A stretch of DNA of 64,000 nt, from positions 2,728,001 through 2,792,000 of the forward strand of contig CM060731.1 of NCBI GenBank assembly GCA_030704615.1. Reading direction: 5' to 3'. Shown here in pieces: positions 12,780 to 23,029 of the stretch. Both the position numbers and the translations under genes were made by a program. Within the stretch, counting starts at the first letter, position 1; the number at the start of each line of letters is the position of its first letter. This DNA comes from Takakia lepidozioides. Lineage: Eukaryota > Streptophyta > Takakiopsida > Takakiales > Takakiaceae. The notes under the pieces were generated by a model. The model did no database searches and was not told the origin of the DNA. It was given only the letters and a program-made list of their open reading frames with translations.

Positions 12780-14545
12780 GTTCCATTTTTTTTGTCTGCC
12801 GGAACATCTGCAATAAAGTAGGGGTATTCAATATTTTCCGAAGTGGATGAGAACAGAACATTAAAAATGCGTAGTTCAGTCTCACTTAGAGCCAGTACAA
12901 TGTATCCTCGCGTCCTCTGCATCCAAGTCCAAAAATTTAAGAACTCCGAATCTACGATGGCTACACCTCCGGTCGGGCAATAAAAAGTCAGGGGAGAGAG
13001 CCTCGGCCATTTGAAGTGCCATTGCTTCGGCATACACAGGAAGCACAAAAGTGGAAAGGGGACTGTCGAAAACAGTCTCGCCACAAATGGGGATGTCTCT
13101 TGAAGATCCATCGTTGCCTTTCCTGCAAGTCACAGCAAGAAAAACGTTATTACTGCAAATTTGATGTCTGCGATTGAACAGGGCACTAAAAGTGGAATAT
13201 GACAATTCCATGGCAAACTTACTCACATGAAAAGTCATTGTGGACCTGCTTATCCTTGGGATCCTCATCATTTCGGATTTGAATCGTTTCAATTTGTGTG
13301 TCTGATGTAGAGCCAGACAAAAGGGGGAGGAGCACAGTCTTGTATAGGTCAGAGTCATCCTCCATGCCCAAAAAGGGTTCTTCCGCCTGCCTTGCACTCA
13401 TGGTAAGTTGCTCCTGCAACAGACAGGAGGACATGAACAGCTTGGAGGGGGGATTAACGAAGATGAAGATTGTGAAAGAAAACCAAATCTGAAGGGAGAA
13501 AACGAACCTGTGGATACTGAGAGGTCAACCACCCGTGTAGAATGGTGGCTGCATGACTCCAGTAGTGTCTGCATGAACGCTGGGGTTTTCTCTTTTGCAC
13601 CTTTCCAGGGAATGCCATCTGGTCTTTTGAGAGTCTGACTGGGCTGCATGAAGTTGTACAAAATGTCATCGACATGCGGCTCATACGGGGGATTGATGAA
13701 ACGCCCCTAGTCAAAAATCTCGAAGTTGCGGACGGAGGATGGTGTCTTTGAGGTGCAAATCCTCCGCAGGCAGATCGCCTCGAACATCCTCATCTGCAAA
13801 AGACTGAAGGTTAGGGTGCGAAACACAAACAATATTGAAAGTTTGTAGATTGGCACTTCAAAACATAGGCATGCAACATGCATCATAGATTCTTCTAGAG
13901 TTACGCTGTAGAAAACATTGAAACGCAACAATAAAGCATATCCAGGAGGGAGGCGTCATACCAGCTGACCAGGACAACCCCCTTTCACAAGGTAGAGGAT
14001 GTTCACACAATTCCATGTGCGCAGAACTTCAAACCCAGAGGACTTCAGGTACGATGCCAATGTCCGACGACTATCCTTGTCACATGACTGAAAGAGCAAA
14101 AAAGTCCCTGCATCAGAAAGGAAATAATTGCAGAACCCGAACACCCAACTCCAGTAGTTGTCATCGAATTTGTTCCAGCTTGGCGTCTTGCCTTTTGGAA
14201 GAACTTCTGGCATAGCCTGGCCGTCCGGGATGTCAAGAATGACCATGTCTACAGCAAACATTTTACACGAAGAAGGGACCAGTGCTCGCCTGCGACAAAC
14301 ATGTTCAATTTGAGAACGAAGAGAAGAATGTTTGCAAAGAAACAAAGATCAATACTGTCAATGTCACTTACAAATGCAAAGGAAATAAAGTTAAATTCCT
14401 ACCAGATTAAGGAAAGAGATCATGTTATCCCAAGTAGGCGAAGGCACCCCAGTGTATAATTTCTTCCGACTCTCCATCATCGTCAGCCATCCCTCATTAA
14501 CAATCTTTAATCTCCCCTGCCAGCACGGGAAGGGTGTGGCCTGAC
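12780..14545 (-). pseudogene. Beta-class (N6A/N4C-type) DNA methyltransferase-like gene, 5'-truncated and broken
   Basis: Reading leftward: an exon ending near 14401 with MMESRKKLYTGVPSPTWDN; an exon at about 14297-13966 with VDMVILDIPDG then DNYWSWVFGFCNYFLSDAG; a segment near 13703-13530 with NPPYEPHVDD, GIPWKGAKEKTPAFMQTLL and VVDLSVSTG; a piece with GATYHECKAGGR; and FLGMEDDSDLYKTVLLPLL. This order, with a motif IV-like site before motif X (KEKTPAFMQ) and motif I (DLSVSTG), is that of permuted beta-class amino-methyltransferases (the N6_N4_Mtase fold). The usual DPPY/SPPY is replaced by DIPD, so activity is doubtful. A TAG at 13707-13709 and a frameshift near 13385 indicate decay, although unrecognised introns could explain one of them. 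The 5' end abuts the hAT remnant at about 14560. Confidence 0.5.
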
Positions 14546-14559
14546 ATCGAACACGCACT

Positions 14560-15246
14560 GAACTGTGCAGGTCGAATCGTCGGATGATGACAACCAGCCG
14601 TTGTCATTCCTTCACCGACACCGTGCCCTTGTCATTCCTTCACCGACACTGTGCCCCTGTGAACCGTGCTTCATCTCACGCCGCTTAATCTCATGTTTCT
14701 CTTTCTCAAGCCGGTCCATCCCATGCTGGTCCATCTAGTCTCTCTCCCCCTCATGTAATTCCTTCCATTGCTACTCCGATCTTGGGAGATGATTCTTCTG
14801 TTGCGGGACTTCTGCAAGTCGAACCATCGGATGACGACGACCGGCCATTGTCGTTTCATCTGGACCGATGACGTCCGCATGTGAACCGTGCTCCATCGAC
14901 CCTCGCTGGTCCATCTCATGCCCATTCCTCTCATGTCGGCCCCTCTGATGTACGTGTGAGTAGCCTTCCTCATACGAGAAGCCTTCCTCATACGAGAAGC
15001 CTTCCTCATACGAGACCTGCTCCAAGGCCACCACGAAATCCGGAACAAGCCCATAAACGACAGAGAATTGTGCAACCTTTTGTTGGTGACCGATCTGTGA
15101 ACAGGCCTGATACCCTAGATGGTATTCATGATAGAAGTGGAAATCGACCAGAGAGACAACTGAACGTACTCCGAGGACGACTACAGGTCCAACGGCCAGT
15201 TACCTCTGGAAATGAAAGAACAGATGGAGATCATGATTCTAGCACT
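14560..15246 (+). pseudogene. hAT transposase C-terminal fragment, outer copy (left part)
   Basis: Plus-strand sequence matching the proline-rich tail of the family transposase: PAPRPPRNPEQAHKRQRIVQ, FVGDRSVNRPDTLDG and GNERTDGDHDSST. An upstream part (14560-14900) carries two related versions of a segment resembling SDDDNLPLQFHL in the inner transposase. The BED, DUF659 and hATC regions are absent. The reading frame stops at 15246 where the retroelement begins and continues at 24204-24224 and 41701-41773. Confidence 0.7.
14960..15018 (+). repeat. 18-bp tandem repeat in transposase tail
   Basis: Three copies of an 18-bp unit containing cctcatacgagaag, which would encode a six-residue repeat around LPHTRS within the transposase tail. 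It is not seen in the other tail copies, so it looks like a local expansion. Confidence 0.75.
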
Positions 15247-17080
15247 TGTCAAGTTATTTTACCACTAGTGTGAAACTAGCTAGGAAATAGCTAGCTTTTA
15301 CATATTGACATTTGGGATTGGCCCAAGTGTCAATCCAGGGGTCAAGGCAGATTTAGGCCCTGGAGTGGTTATCTTCACGGCAAGCGCGGGAGGCTCATCT
15401 TTCTCGAGTTGAGCCTCACCGCGCCTAGCTATGGCGCCGTAGTGTGGATTCCCCATGGCGTGGGGTGCACTTGGCTTGACTTGTATTTGAGTGATGAGGT
15501 TATATATGCATGAGTTTATGCTTCAGCTTTGTGAGCTCGCATGAGCTTGTGCTTGTATTCTTCTTCTTTATCACTCGAGAAAGATCAGCTCGTATCTGTG
15601 AGTGCCAGATACGAGTTAGTTGTAGCACTTGTGGTTTTTGCTTGAGAATGAGAGAAACCAAGTTGTTATGCAAGGAGCACCGTGGAGCTCTTGGTTGTTA
15701 GAAGCGGAGGCGATGTGGGTTACGAGGTGGTAGACCTTGGCATTCGATCTTCAGCTTCAGAGATGAAAGCACCATGCTACAGGTAATTCTAGAGCACCTT
15801 GATGGTTTCAGATTGTGTACATGCATGAGCAAGCACGATTGGGAAGAGGACCAGTCAAGAGCAGGTTATAGTGGCTTTGGTGGCAAAGCTGAGAACTGGA
15901 CTGGGAATGCGAGCTTTCATTGTGTGAAGGATTGCAAGACCAAGCGAAAGGGCTGATTTGGCTTGGGGCAAATCAGTGCACTTTGTGGAGTATGGTAAGA
16001 TTGGGTTTCAATCTCGAGCTTCAGCATTGAGAGGGCTCTTGTCATGGCAAGAGCAAGGCTGGAACAGGAGCTAAGAGGTGCGGCAAGGCCATGGAATGTG
16101 CACCTAGGGTTTCAAAGCTTGGAAGAAGAGCTCTTGCACCACAAGAGAAGTGTCTTGTGGCTGGAAATGTAAGCCTTAGGGTTTCAGGAGCTGGGCAAAG
16201 GTTGTGGAGTGCTTAGTCTTGTCTTAGAGAGCATCAAGGAGCCAAGGAGCCAAGATAGGGGGCTGATATCTCTTGTGTGAAGAGGTTGCATGTGTGGAGC
16301 ATGTATTCAGCTCATTGAAGTTTCCATCTTCAAGCTTGGAGGGCAAGCAAGGAAGAGGGAAGGGCTGACTTCCCTTATGTGAGGGCAATGCATGTGTGGA
16401 GCATGCTATCAGCCTGGTGAAGGCTTGCACTTTCAGGTGTGGGAGTGCAAGAAAGGAAAGAACGGGCTGGTTTCCCTGTAGGGCATGTGGAGCATGCTTT
16501 CAGCCTGCTGAAGCTTGTATTTTCAGGTTTGTGGGTGCAAGAAATGAAGCAAAGGAGCTGATTCTCTTATGGTGAGAGTGGGGCATGTGTGGAGCATGCC
16601 TTCAGCCCATTGAGGCTCTTGTTTTCAAGCTTTAGAGAGCTAGAACGGAAGGTCCAGGGTTGGTTTCCACTTGGAGTGAAAGAAAAGCACTTGTAGGGCC
16701 TATGTGAGTTGGGGTTTCAACTTCAAGCTTGAAGGGAGCGCAACTCTTGAAGCAGCAGGTGTAGGGGGCTGGAATAGGCTCTAAGATAGATGTTATGGCC
16801 AAGGAGAGTGCTTGAATGAGTGCTCACAAGGGCTGGGAACCAGCAAGGCTTGGTTGTTTGCCATTGAGTTTAGTGGCGTGTTTGGGGAGGCTAAGTGAGA
16901 AAGAAGGCTTGGTTTGTGGCAACCACCTCATGGCTTAGGGCTACTATGGTGGTGTGTAGGAGTCGAAAGAGCAAGAATACCTTGCTGATTTCCTCACAGC
17001 CGCCATAGCTCGGTGGAAAGAAGCCTAGAGTCCAAGAGACACAAACCCTAGCTTGGCGGGCTAAACCCCTTGGAGAAATG
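15247..17080. other. Retroelement 5' leader, no coding sequence recognised
   Basis: G-rich transcribed-looking sequence with several diverged repeats of a segment like gagcatgc...cagcctgctgaagctt (16290-16640). No tRNA primer-binding site could be identified with confidence. Confidence 0.45.
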
Positions 17081-17086
17081 GCTAAA

Positions 17087-17690
17087 CTACCAGAGCGGCC
17101 ATGGATGGGGCTGTGACAGGCTGTGCCCAGTGGCCTGTGGAGCTGTGACGGGCTGTGCGGGCTGTGACAGGCTGTGCCAGTGGCCTGTGGGGGGCTGTTG
17201 TGACGGGCTGTGCGGGGTTGTGACAGGCTGTGCCCAGTGGCCTGTGGGGGGGCTGTGACGGGCTGTGACAGGCTGTGCCCGTGGCCTTTGGGGCTGTGAG
17301 GGTGAGGGGCTGTGACAGGCTGTGCACAGTGGCCTGTGGGGCTGTGAGGGGCTGTGAGGGGCTGTGGCCTTTGGGGCTGTGACCTCTGTGACCTGTGTCG
17401 GGCTGTGACAGGCTGTGTCATGTGGCCTATGGGGCTGTGAGGGGCTGTGATAGGCTGTGGCCTTTGCGGCTGTGACCCTGTGACCTTTGTAGGGCTGTGA
17501 CAGGCTGTGCCTGTGGCCTTTGGGGTTGTGATGGGGTGTGATAGGCTGTGACATGTGGCCTTTGGGGCTGTGACCCTGTGACCTGTGTAGGGTTGTGACA
17601 GGCTGTGGCCTGTGAGCTGTGTGGGCTTCTGCTGGTCTGTGGTGGCCCGTGTTGACCTGTGGATGGCCTGTGCTGACTTGTGGAGGCACT
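17087..17690. repeat. Minisatellite of ggctgtgacaggctgtg units
   Basis: Dense, irregular tandem repetition of ggctgtgacaggctgtg and cagtggcctgtgg motifs for about 600 bp within the retroelement leader. The complementary strand gives artificial ORFs rich in His, Ser, Gln and Pro (repeats like ACHSPSQP), which are a by-product of the repeat and not a gene. Confidence 0.85.
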
Positions 17691-18346
17691 GGTGGACTGC
17701 CTAAGGACTGGCATGTGGTCTGGAAGGCCGAATTTTGAAGCTCGTGGAGGGCGGTTTGAGGAGTATCTTCATGATATTCCCATGGTCATGCAAGTGAGGG
17801 AAGAGAGGAGAGGAAGAGTGTTGGGATGAGGGCATGCTGGGGTTAGGCATTGCTTTAGCTTCTCTTCCTCGTAGTTTCCACCCTCTCATTAGGCCAAGAC
17901 CTTTCCGTAGGTGGAGGCAAGAGTCAGTCCGGGTTTGGGCTGGGGTGTCATTGCAGGAGCAACACCGTGGAGTTGTTTTTGGTGTGGGGGAGTTGTCGTT
18001 CTGATTTCTTGTGTTTGGATCCCCTCCATACCTGCATGCTTGACTGTGCGCCATGCTAGTTTTGTGTGGGCGCTTGTTTTTATAGGTGATTGGTCCGGAT
18101 TTGATCACCGGCCAGTCCTAGAGCATGCTGTCGATGGTGAGGCTGGGGTGATGACCAGCCAGACCATCATTGTTTCTCCTGTGGTGAGGTTGGAGGTGAT
18201 GACCAGCCAACCATAGGAGTGCTTGCGGTGGATGCAGGTACAGGTGTAGGCTATGTTAGGAATTTAGTATTCCAAACCATAAGCCGCAACAGGTTCTCTA
18301 CCCGGTTACCTTGTGGAGAGGGGGTTAGGGACATGTTCATGACCGG

Positions 18347-19660
18347 TTGAGTGTCAACACGGAGGTGCCACTAGTTGCTGGGGGCAGTGCCGGTTCGAGC
18401 ACTAGCGATACTAGTGGGTACACGAGACGAGGTGTGCGGTTTAGGCCACCTTCACCTCCTGTGTCTTCTACGGAAGGTTCTGATTCGGATTGTGAATCAG
18501 GAGGACTCATACCGGCGGTGCAAGTTGTTTCTTTGCCATTGTTGTGGGACACAATGGAGGAGATGTATGGAGCTACCAAGGGGCCACGAAGGTACTCTGG
18601 GGCGGTGGGCACCATCGAGTTGGATGATTTTATCCAAGAGTTTGATAGTTGGTGTGATTTGCAGCAAATGCGCAATCCACAACTATTTACGCCTTTCATG
18701 GCATGGAAGGGGCTGTTTCAGCACCTTGAGGGGCCGCCTATGGATGATTACCATGAGTTCAGGCGGGGGCATGAGGTTGAGATCGAGGAGTGGAGGATGT
18801 ACTGGTCACCCAACTATGTCTCCATCACTAGGGGCACTAGAGCCACGAGGGCAGTGGCTACACCTGCCGCTGCACCGGCAGCTTCAGTAAGTAGCAGTGG
18901 GACTGGTAGTACAGTAGCTACGACGTCCACCCAAGCCACTACCGCACCAGCACTAGCACCCGTGCCTGCCTTCAACCCTGTTGTGGAGTTCTTCGAAGAG
19001 TTGAGAGGGAACTACCAAGGGGTGAGGACAGAGAAGTTGCGGAGCTTGCAAGAGTTCCAACGGAAGCCGACCGAGAGTTTGAGGGAGGCTTTCACTCGCA
19101 TGAGGCGCTTGATAAATGTAATCCAAGGGGTTACGGAAGCTCAGGCAGTCCAATTCTGGTATGGGATATTGGACAAGGAGCTGAGGAGAAGGGTGCAGGA
19201 TGCAACTCTCTTACAAGCGGCCCAACCCACCTTAGCAAATGTGTTTTTGCTGGCAGAGCGGATAGAGCTCAACATGGTGGAGGAACGAGTGGTCACGGTG
19301 GGATTTGCTAAGGAGACACCACGGGGTAGTGGTGCTCCTAGCCAACCACTACCTCAACGTGCTCAAGGCAACAAGAGGGCTCAGGTGAAGCTCAGGGAAG
19401 GGCAGAGAGGACCTCAGATGCAGGGGTCTCTCCCTTCATTTGCTGGCCAACAACGGGCGGATGTGGTGTGCTGGACATGTGGAGGACCCCATGTCAAGAA
19501 GGATTGCCCAGAGGGAGGCAAAGGGCCGGCACATGCACAGCCTGCACAGTTGCAGTATGGGCATTATGGCAAGCACGGGCATGGAGAGGCCCAGTGTTAT
19601 GGTTTGCATCCTGAGTTGCGCCCAGGCCAGTTCCAAGGGAACAATGGTGGCCGGGGGGGG
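18347..19660 (+). CDS. gag: Gag protein of Gypsy-like retroelement
   Basis: About 440 residues. A low-complexity N-terminus is followed by a DDFIQEFDSWCDLQQ helix block, an Ala/Thr-rich linker, and the Retrotrans_gag core with LQEFQRKPTESLREAFTRMR and AVQFWYGILDKELRRRV. Next come a zinc knuckle, CWTCGGPHVKKDC (CX2CX3HX4C), and a second knuckle-like block (GKHGHGEAQCYGLHPELRP) whose first two cysteines appear replaced. Gag forms the particle and binds RNA. The frame opens at a TTG after a stop at 18326; the first in-frame ATG is near 18554, so the start is unclear. At a run of nine G (19653-19661) the frame passes to the protease ORF, by an indel or by translational frameshifting. Confidence 0.8.
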
Positions 19661-20921
19661 GCGAGGTGGAGCAGCCCAGAGAGGACGAGGTGGCCAGCCA
19701 CGAGGTGCAGGCCAAGGGCAAGCTCAACATGGCCAAGGACGCGGAGATCAAGGTGTTGACCAAGGCATGGCCAACCGGCTTCAGCAGCTAGAGCAGAGGC
19801 TTGCTGCCATGGCTATAGCTCAGGTGGTACCGGCTCTAAGGCTGGATGGTCCACCTCCTGCTCCTGAGGGAGGAGATATGGGAGGCATGGGATTCATGTG
19901 TGGAGCAGCACTACCACAAGTACAGGTGGAGTCTGCTGCAGCCGTGACTCGAGGAGCAGCACGAATTCCTGAGCCACGAGGTGCAGAGGTGGAGTTGGAT
20001 CCACAGCGTGGGGAGGCAAGCCGTCAGGCTAGGCTTCCTCAGTCATTCACATTGGCGGAGATAGTGTCGACGCCATCCATGGCACCTAGTTCTCGCCCGA
20101 CTGTTACCGAGGCGGAGGTTACTATGCCATTGGGGAGAGCTACACGGGTAGCACCACTACCTAGTGTCGCCAAGGCTACGGCAGCTAGTGTGCTGCTAGG
20201 AGCGGCCACATCTGTGTGCCAGGCTCTATTGTTCTCGGCTACCATGATTGCGACGCCGGGGGTAAGACCAGCTGAGGTGTTCAGGCTGGCAACTACACTC
20301 TGTGAGAGTGGGGAGGTTACTTCATCTTTTGCGGAGATTCTAGGAGGTGTAGTGCCGGAGGGATCCTTGGATTTGAGGGTCAAGACTGCCACGTCGGCGC
20401 CATGGCAAGCTACAGCTGCCAGGTTGATGGAGCTGCCAGCTAGGCCAGCCATTGAGCGCGCCATGGTGACACCTGGAGTTGTCATGTTAGACAACCAGGA
20501 TGGCATTTTCTGTTTGAGTGGACCGGCAGGCAAGAGGTACCGGCCACTGCGGGTCTTGTTGGACTCGGGAGCTAAGCCACTAATGCTGGGCAGAGCTGCT
20601 GTTGCAGGCTTGGGCCTCACGGAGGCGGATATGGAGCCTTGTCCTTTCCAGATACAGACGTCTCTGGGAGGATCGGAGCAAGCTCGGGGCATGACACGGC
20701 GTGAGTTGGCTATCAGACTACGGCCGGATCACCCTACAGATGGCTCAGTGATGCAAGCCAAGGCCATTGTGACAGACGCGGTCTCATACGATGTCCTGGT
20801 TGGTGGGGCAGTGTTGTACCCCATGGGCTTCACCCTGGATTTTTGGGAGGAGTCAGCTTCCTATAGGCTTGCATGGCAGTCAGGGGAGGGCCGGCGTGTG
20901 CAGCTCCTTGTGACGTCATAG
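19661..20921 (+). CDS. Gag C-terminus and retropepsin-like aspartic protease
   Basis: In the frame entered after the G9 run: a Gly/Arg/Gln-rich segment, a short coiled coil (MANRLQQLEQRLAAMAIAQ), a long Ala/Thr-rich linker, then a retropepsin-like domain with the catalytic signature VLLDSGAKPLMLG and a later hydrophobic strand (YDVLVGGAVLYPMGF). The active site is DSG. It would process the polyprotein. The ORF ends with TAG at 20919-20921; sequence in the next frame (20930-21124) reads like a continuation, so a frameshift before the methyltransferase region is likely. Confidence 0.75.
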
Positions 20922-21127
20922 GAGGAGTTGCGGTTGCCCAGCGAGGCAAGATGCCGACACTAGCAGCATTCACAGCGGCAGTGAGTTGGCTAGAGAGTTG
21001 CTTGAGGGCAATGCTCATTCAGAGGATGTACCACCTCCGGGGAGAGCAGGATGACATGTATGGTATGGCGGAGTTGCCTACCATGGTTGCTCAGACTCCA
21101 TTGTGGGGCACGAGCAAGGATTTGTAG

Positions 21128-22345
21128 CGGGATGCTGATCGACGGGTGCAACAAGCCTGGGTGGAGGCTTTTGTACCGTCAGGAAAGGAGGAGAGTGTGG
21201 GGATTGCACCAAGACCACCTCAATTGTCTCCATTGGACACCACACCTATTGTGTGGCAGTATCCGGATGAAGGCATTTGTCTTCTGGACTTGTTTGGCGG
21301 GATCAGCATCGGATTGGCTGCTGTGTTACAAGCAGGTGTACGAGTTCGGCGTTACCTGTATGTGGAGAGGGATGAGACTGCACGACGCGTTTCACTTCGC
21401 CATGTTGCTCAGTTGGTGCAGCGGTACCCTGAGTTGTTGTCGGTGTCTGCAATTCGTGGATATCAGCAGGCCTTGCCAGCAGACATTTCGTTGCTGGGGG
21501 CGCAGGATTTGGAGTGGGTTGGCTCCATTGATCTGGTAGTGGCAGGTTGGCCCTGCCAAGGGCATTCATCAGCCGGGCATGGCAATGGATTGCGAGACTC
21601 GAGGTCGGGTCTGTTTTGGGAGATGGTGCGGGTTTTGCGCCACTTGCAGCTTCATCAAGCTGTATCTCCAGCATACATCTTGGAGAATGTGCCACTGATG
21701 GGCGATTCTCGGGCCAGGGTGATGGCCAGTGTGCATCAAGTCCGGTCATGGCTTGGGTCAGCAGTGTTGCTAGATGCAGCTACAGTGGGGTCACAGGCTC
21801 ATCGTCCACGGCTATGGTGGACTAACTTGATGCCACCCGCACTGCTCAACCGTGCATTTGATGGGGTGCAGCGGCCAGCACATCTCATAGTGGATAGCAT
21901 TCTGGACACATGGAGGCAGTCTCAGCGTGTGAGACACGATGACTGTTCGCCTTTGGCAGTGGTCAACAAGGTGGGTCAACCACGAGCAGCATTACCTACA
22001 CTGCTCAGCTTCCCAGGATCGCATGCTTTCCGGGATAGTGGACCTGGCCTCCTGTGGGATGCTCAGTTGCAGCAGTTAGTGGAGCCTAATGCTGACGAGC
22101 GTGAGCGGGCAATGGGTTTTACCACTGGTACCACGGCAGTGTCGTCTCTTTCTGAGGCATCACGTCGTCAAGTGTTGGGGCAAGCAATGGATCTCAATTG
22201 TTTGACCTGGATTATCAGCTTGTCTATGGCTGAGCAACGCAGAGTGCGGAGTACACTTCCCTCGATGGTCTCTCTGCCTACCGAGACGGTACAAGCAGTG
22301 AGTGGGGGCGAGCCGGTGAGGACCACAGGGCGTAGTCATCCATGA
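21128..22345 (+). CDS. Retroelement-encoded C5 cytosine DNA methyltransferase domain
   Basis: Counting from the in-frame Met at 21146, the motifs run in canonical C5 order: motif I LLDLFGG (residues 46-52, S-adenosylmethionine binding), motif IV GWPCQGHSSAG with catalytic Cys137, motif VI ENV (180-182), motif VIII HRPRLWW (219-225), then a variable region and a final block near MDLNCLTWII. All catalytic motifs are present with no internal stop over about 400 codons, unlike the decayed genes around it. It lies between protease and the RNase H remnant. An in-frame TAG at 21125-21127 and a TGA at 22343-22345 bound it; after the TGA the same frame continues with an acidic segment. Retrotransposon-encoded DNMTs have been described in charophytes and dinoflagellates. 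The likely role is methylating the element's own or host DNA (inference). Confidence 0.85.
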   Translation, partial: RDADRRVQQAWVEAFVPSGKEESVGIAPRPPQLSPLDTTPIVWQYPDEGICLLDLFGGISIGLAAVLQAGVRVRRYLYVERDETARRVSLRHVAQLVQRYPELLSVSAIRGYQQALPADISLLGAQDLEWVGSIDLVVAGWPCQGHSSAGHGNGLRDSRSGLFWEMVRVLRHLQLHQAVSPAYILENVPLMGDSRARVMASVHQVRSWLGSAVLLDAATVGSQAHRPRLWWTNLMPPALLNRAFDGVQRPAHLIVDSILDTWRQSQRVRHDDCSPLAVVNKVGQPRAALPTLLSFPGSHAFRDSGPGLLWDAQLQQLVEPNADERERAMGFTTGTTAVSSLSEASRRQVLGQAMDLNCLTWIISLSMAEQRRVRSTLPSMVSLPTETVQAVSGGEPVRTTGRSHP

Positions 22346-23020
22346 CACACATGGGAGGTGCTCGAGATTCAGAGGGAGTTGGCAGCCAAGGCAGCTGTGA
22401 TAGATGAGGTTGGGGATTCTTCTCGGGTTGAGGAGGTCCTCAATGATGAGATGATGGGGCAGGATGAGGTCTTGTCATTGACTGAGCAGGCAGAGAGTAC
22501 TGCTCAAGAGATTGCAGCATAGCAACCACGGGACGCGTCCTCTACCTCTAAGTCTGCTGGACTTAAGGTTGCAGTTACGGAGGACAATTGAGAGCCTGAC
22601 ATTGGACCTATTGTCACTAGAGGAGAGAGACGACGTATACGGTGGTTCTTGAGGCTTGCATGAATTGCTTTGCCTCTTGTGCTACGGTGGAGGAGCATGA
22701 GAGACATGTTCAGGTTGTGCATCGACCGGGTTTGGTCAATAAGGATGCGGATGGATTGCGTCGCAATCCACGCACAAGCCAGCAAGATGACACTGGAGCT
22801 CGGTGGCATGGTGAGACGGACGAGGAGATGATGTCGGGATGGCACGCATCTGCATTTTTGTGTATCTTGGCATCGGGAGGTCAGGTTGGACCTACAACAG
22901 GGATGACTGTAGACGGAGTGTCTGAGGACCCTGAGGCTAGTGATGAGCCAGATGGTGCCAGAGATATACATGAGGATTCGGCTGTGTTGGACTACCTCCG
23001 CATGGGAGACACGGCAGCCA
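22346..23020 (+). pseudogene. Deleted polymerase region with RNase H remnant
   Basis: 22346-22640 continues the methyltransferase frame as an acidic segment (EEVLNDEMMGQDEVLSLTEQ) with stops at 22520-22522 and about 22588. Around 22700-22770 the sequence VVHRPGLVNKDADGLRRNP matches the end of a Gypsy RNase H, where an H-P-G...DALSR motif is usual. No YxDD reverse transcriptase motif is present, so the reverse transcriptase and most of RNase H have been removed by deletion. Confidence 0.65.
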
Positions 23021-23029
23021 CTGTGACTG

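Noticed and set aside
17087-17689. 200-codon minus-strand ORF rich in Pro/Ser/His/Gln
   Set aside because: It is the translation of the ggctgtgacaggctgtg minisatellite on the opposite strand; several frames are open at the same time.
20039-20692. 217-codon ORF on the minus strand
   Set aside because: It is antisense to the gag-protease linker and has no recognisable motif; the plus-strand frame explains the region.
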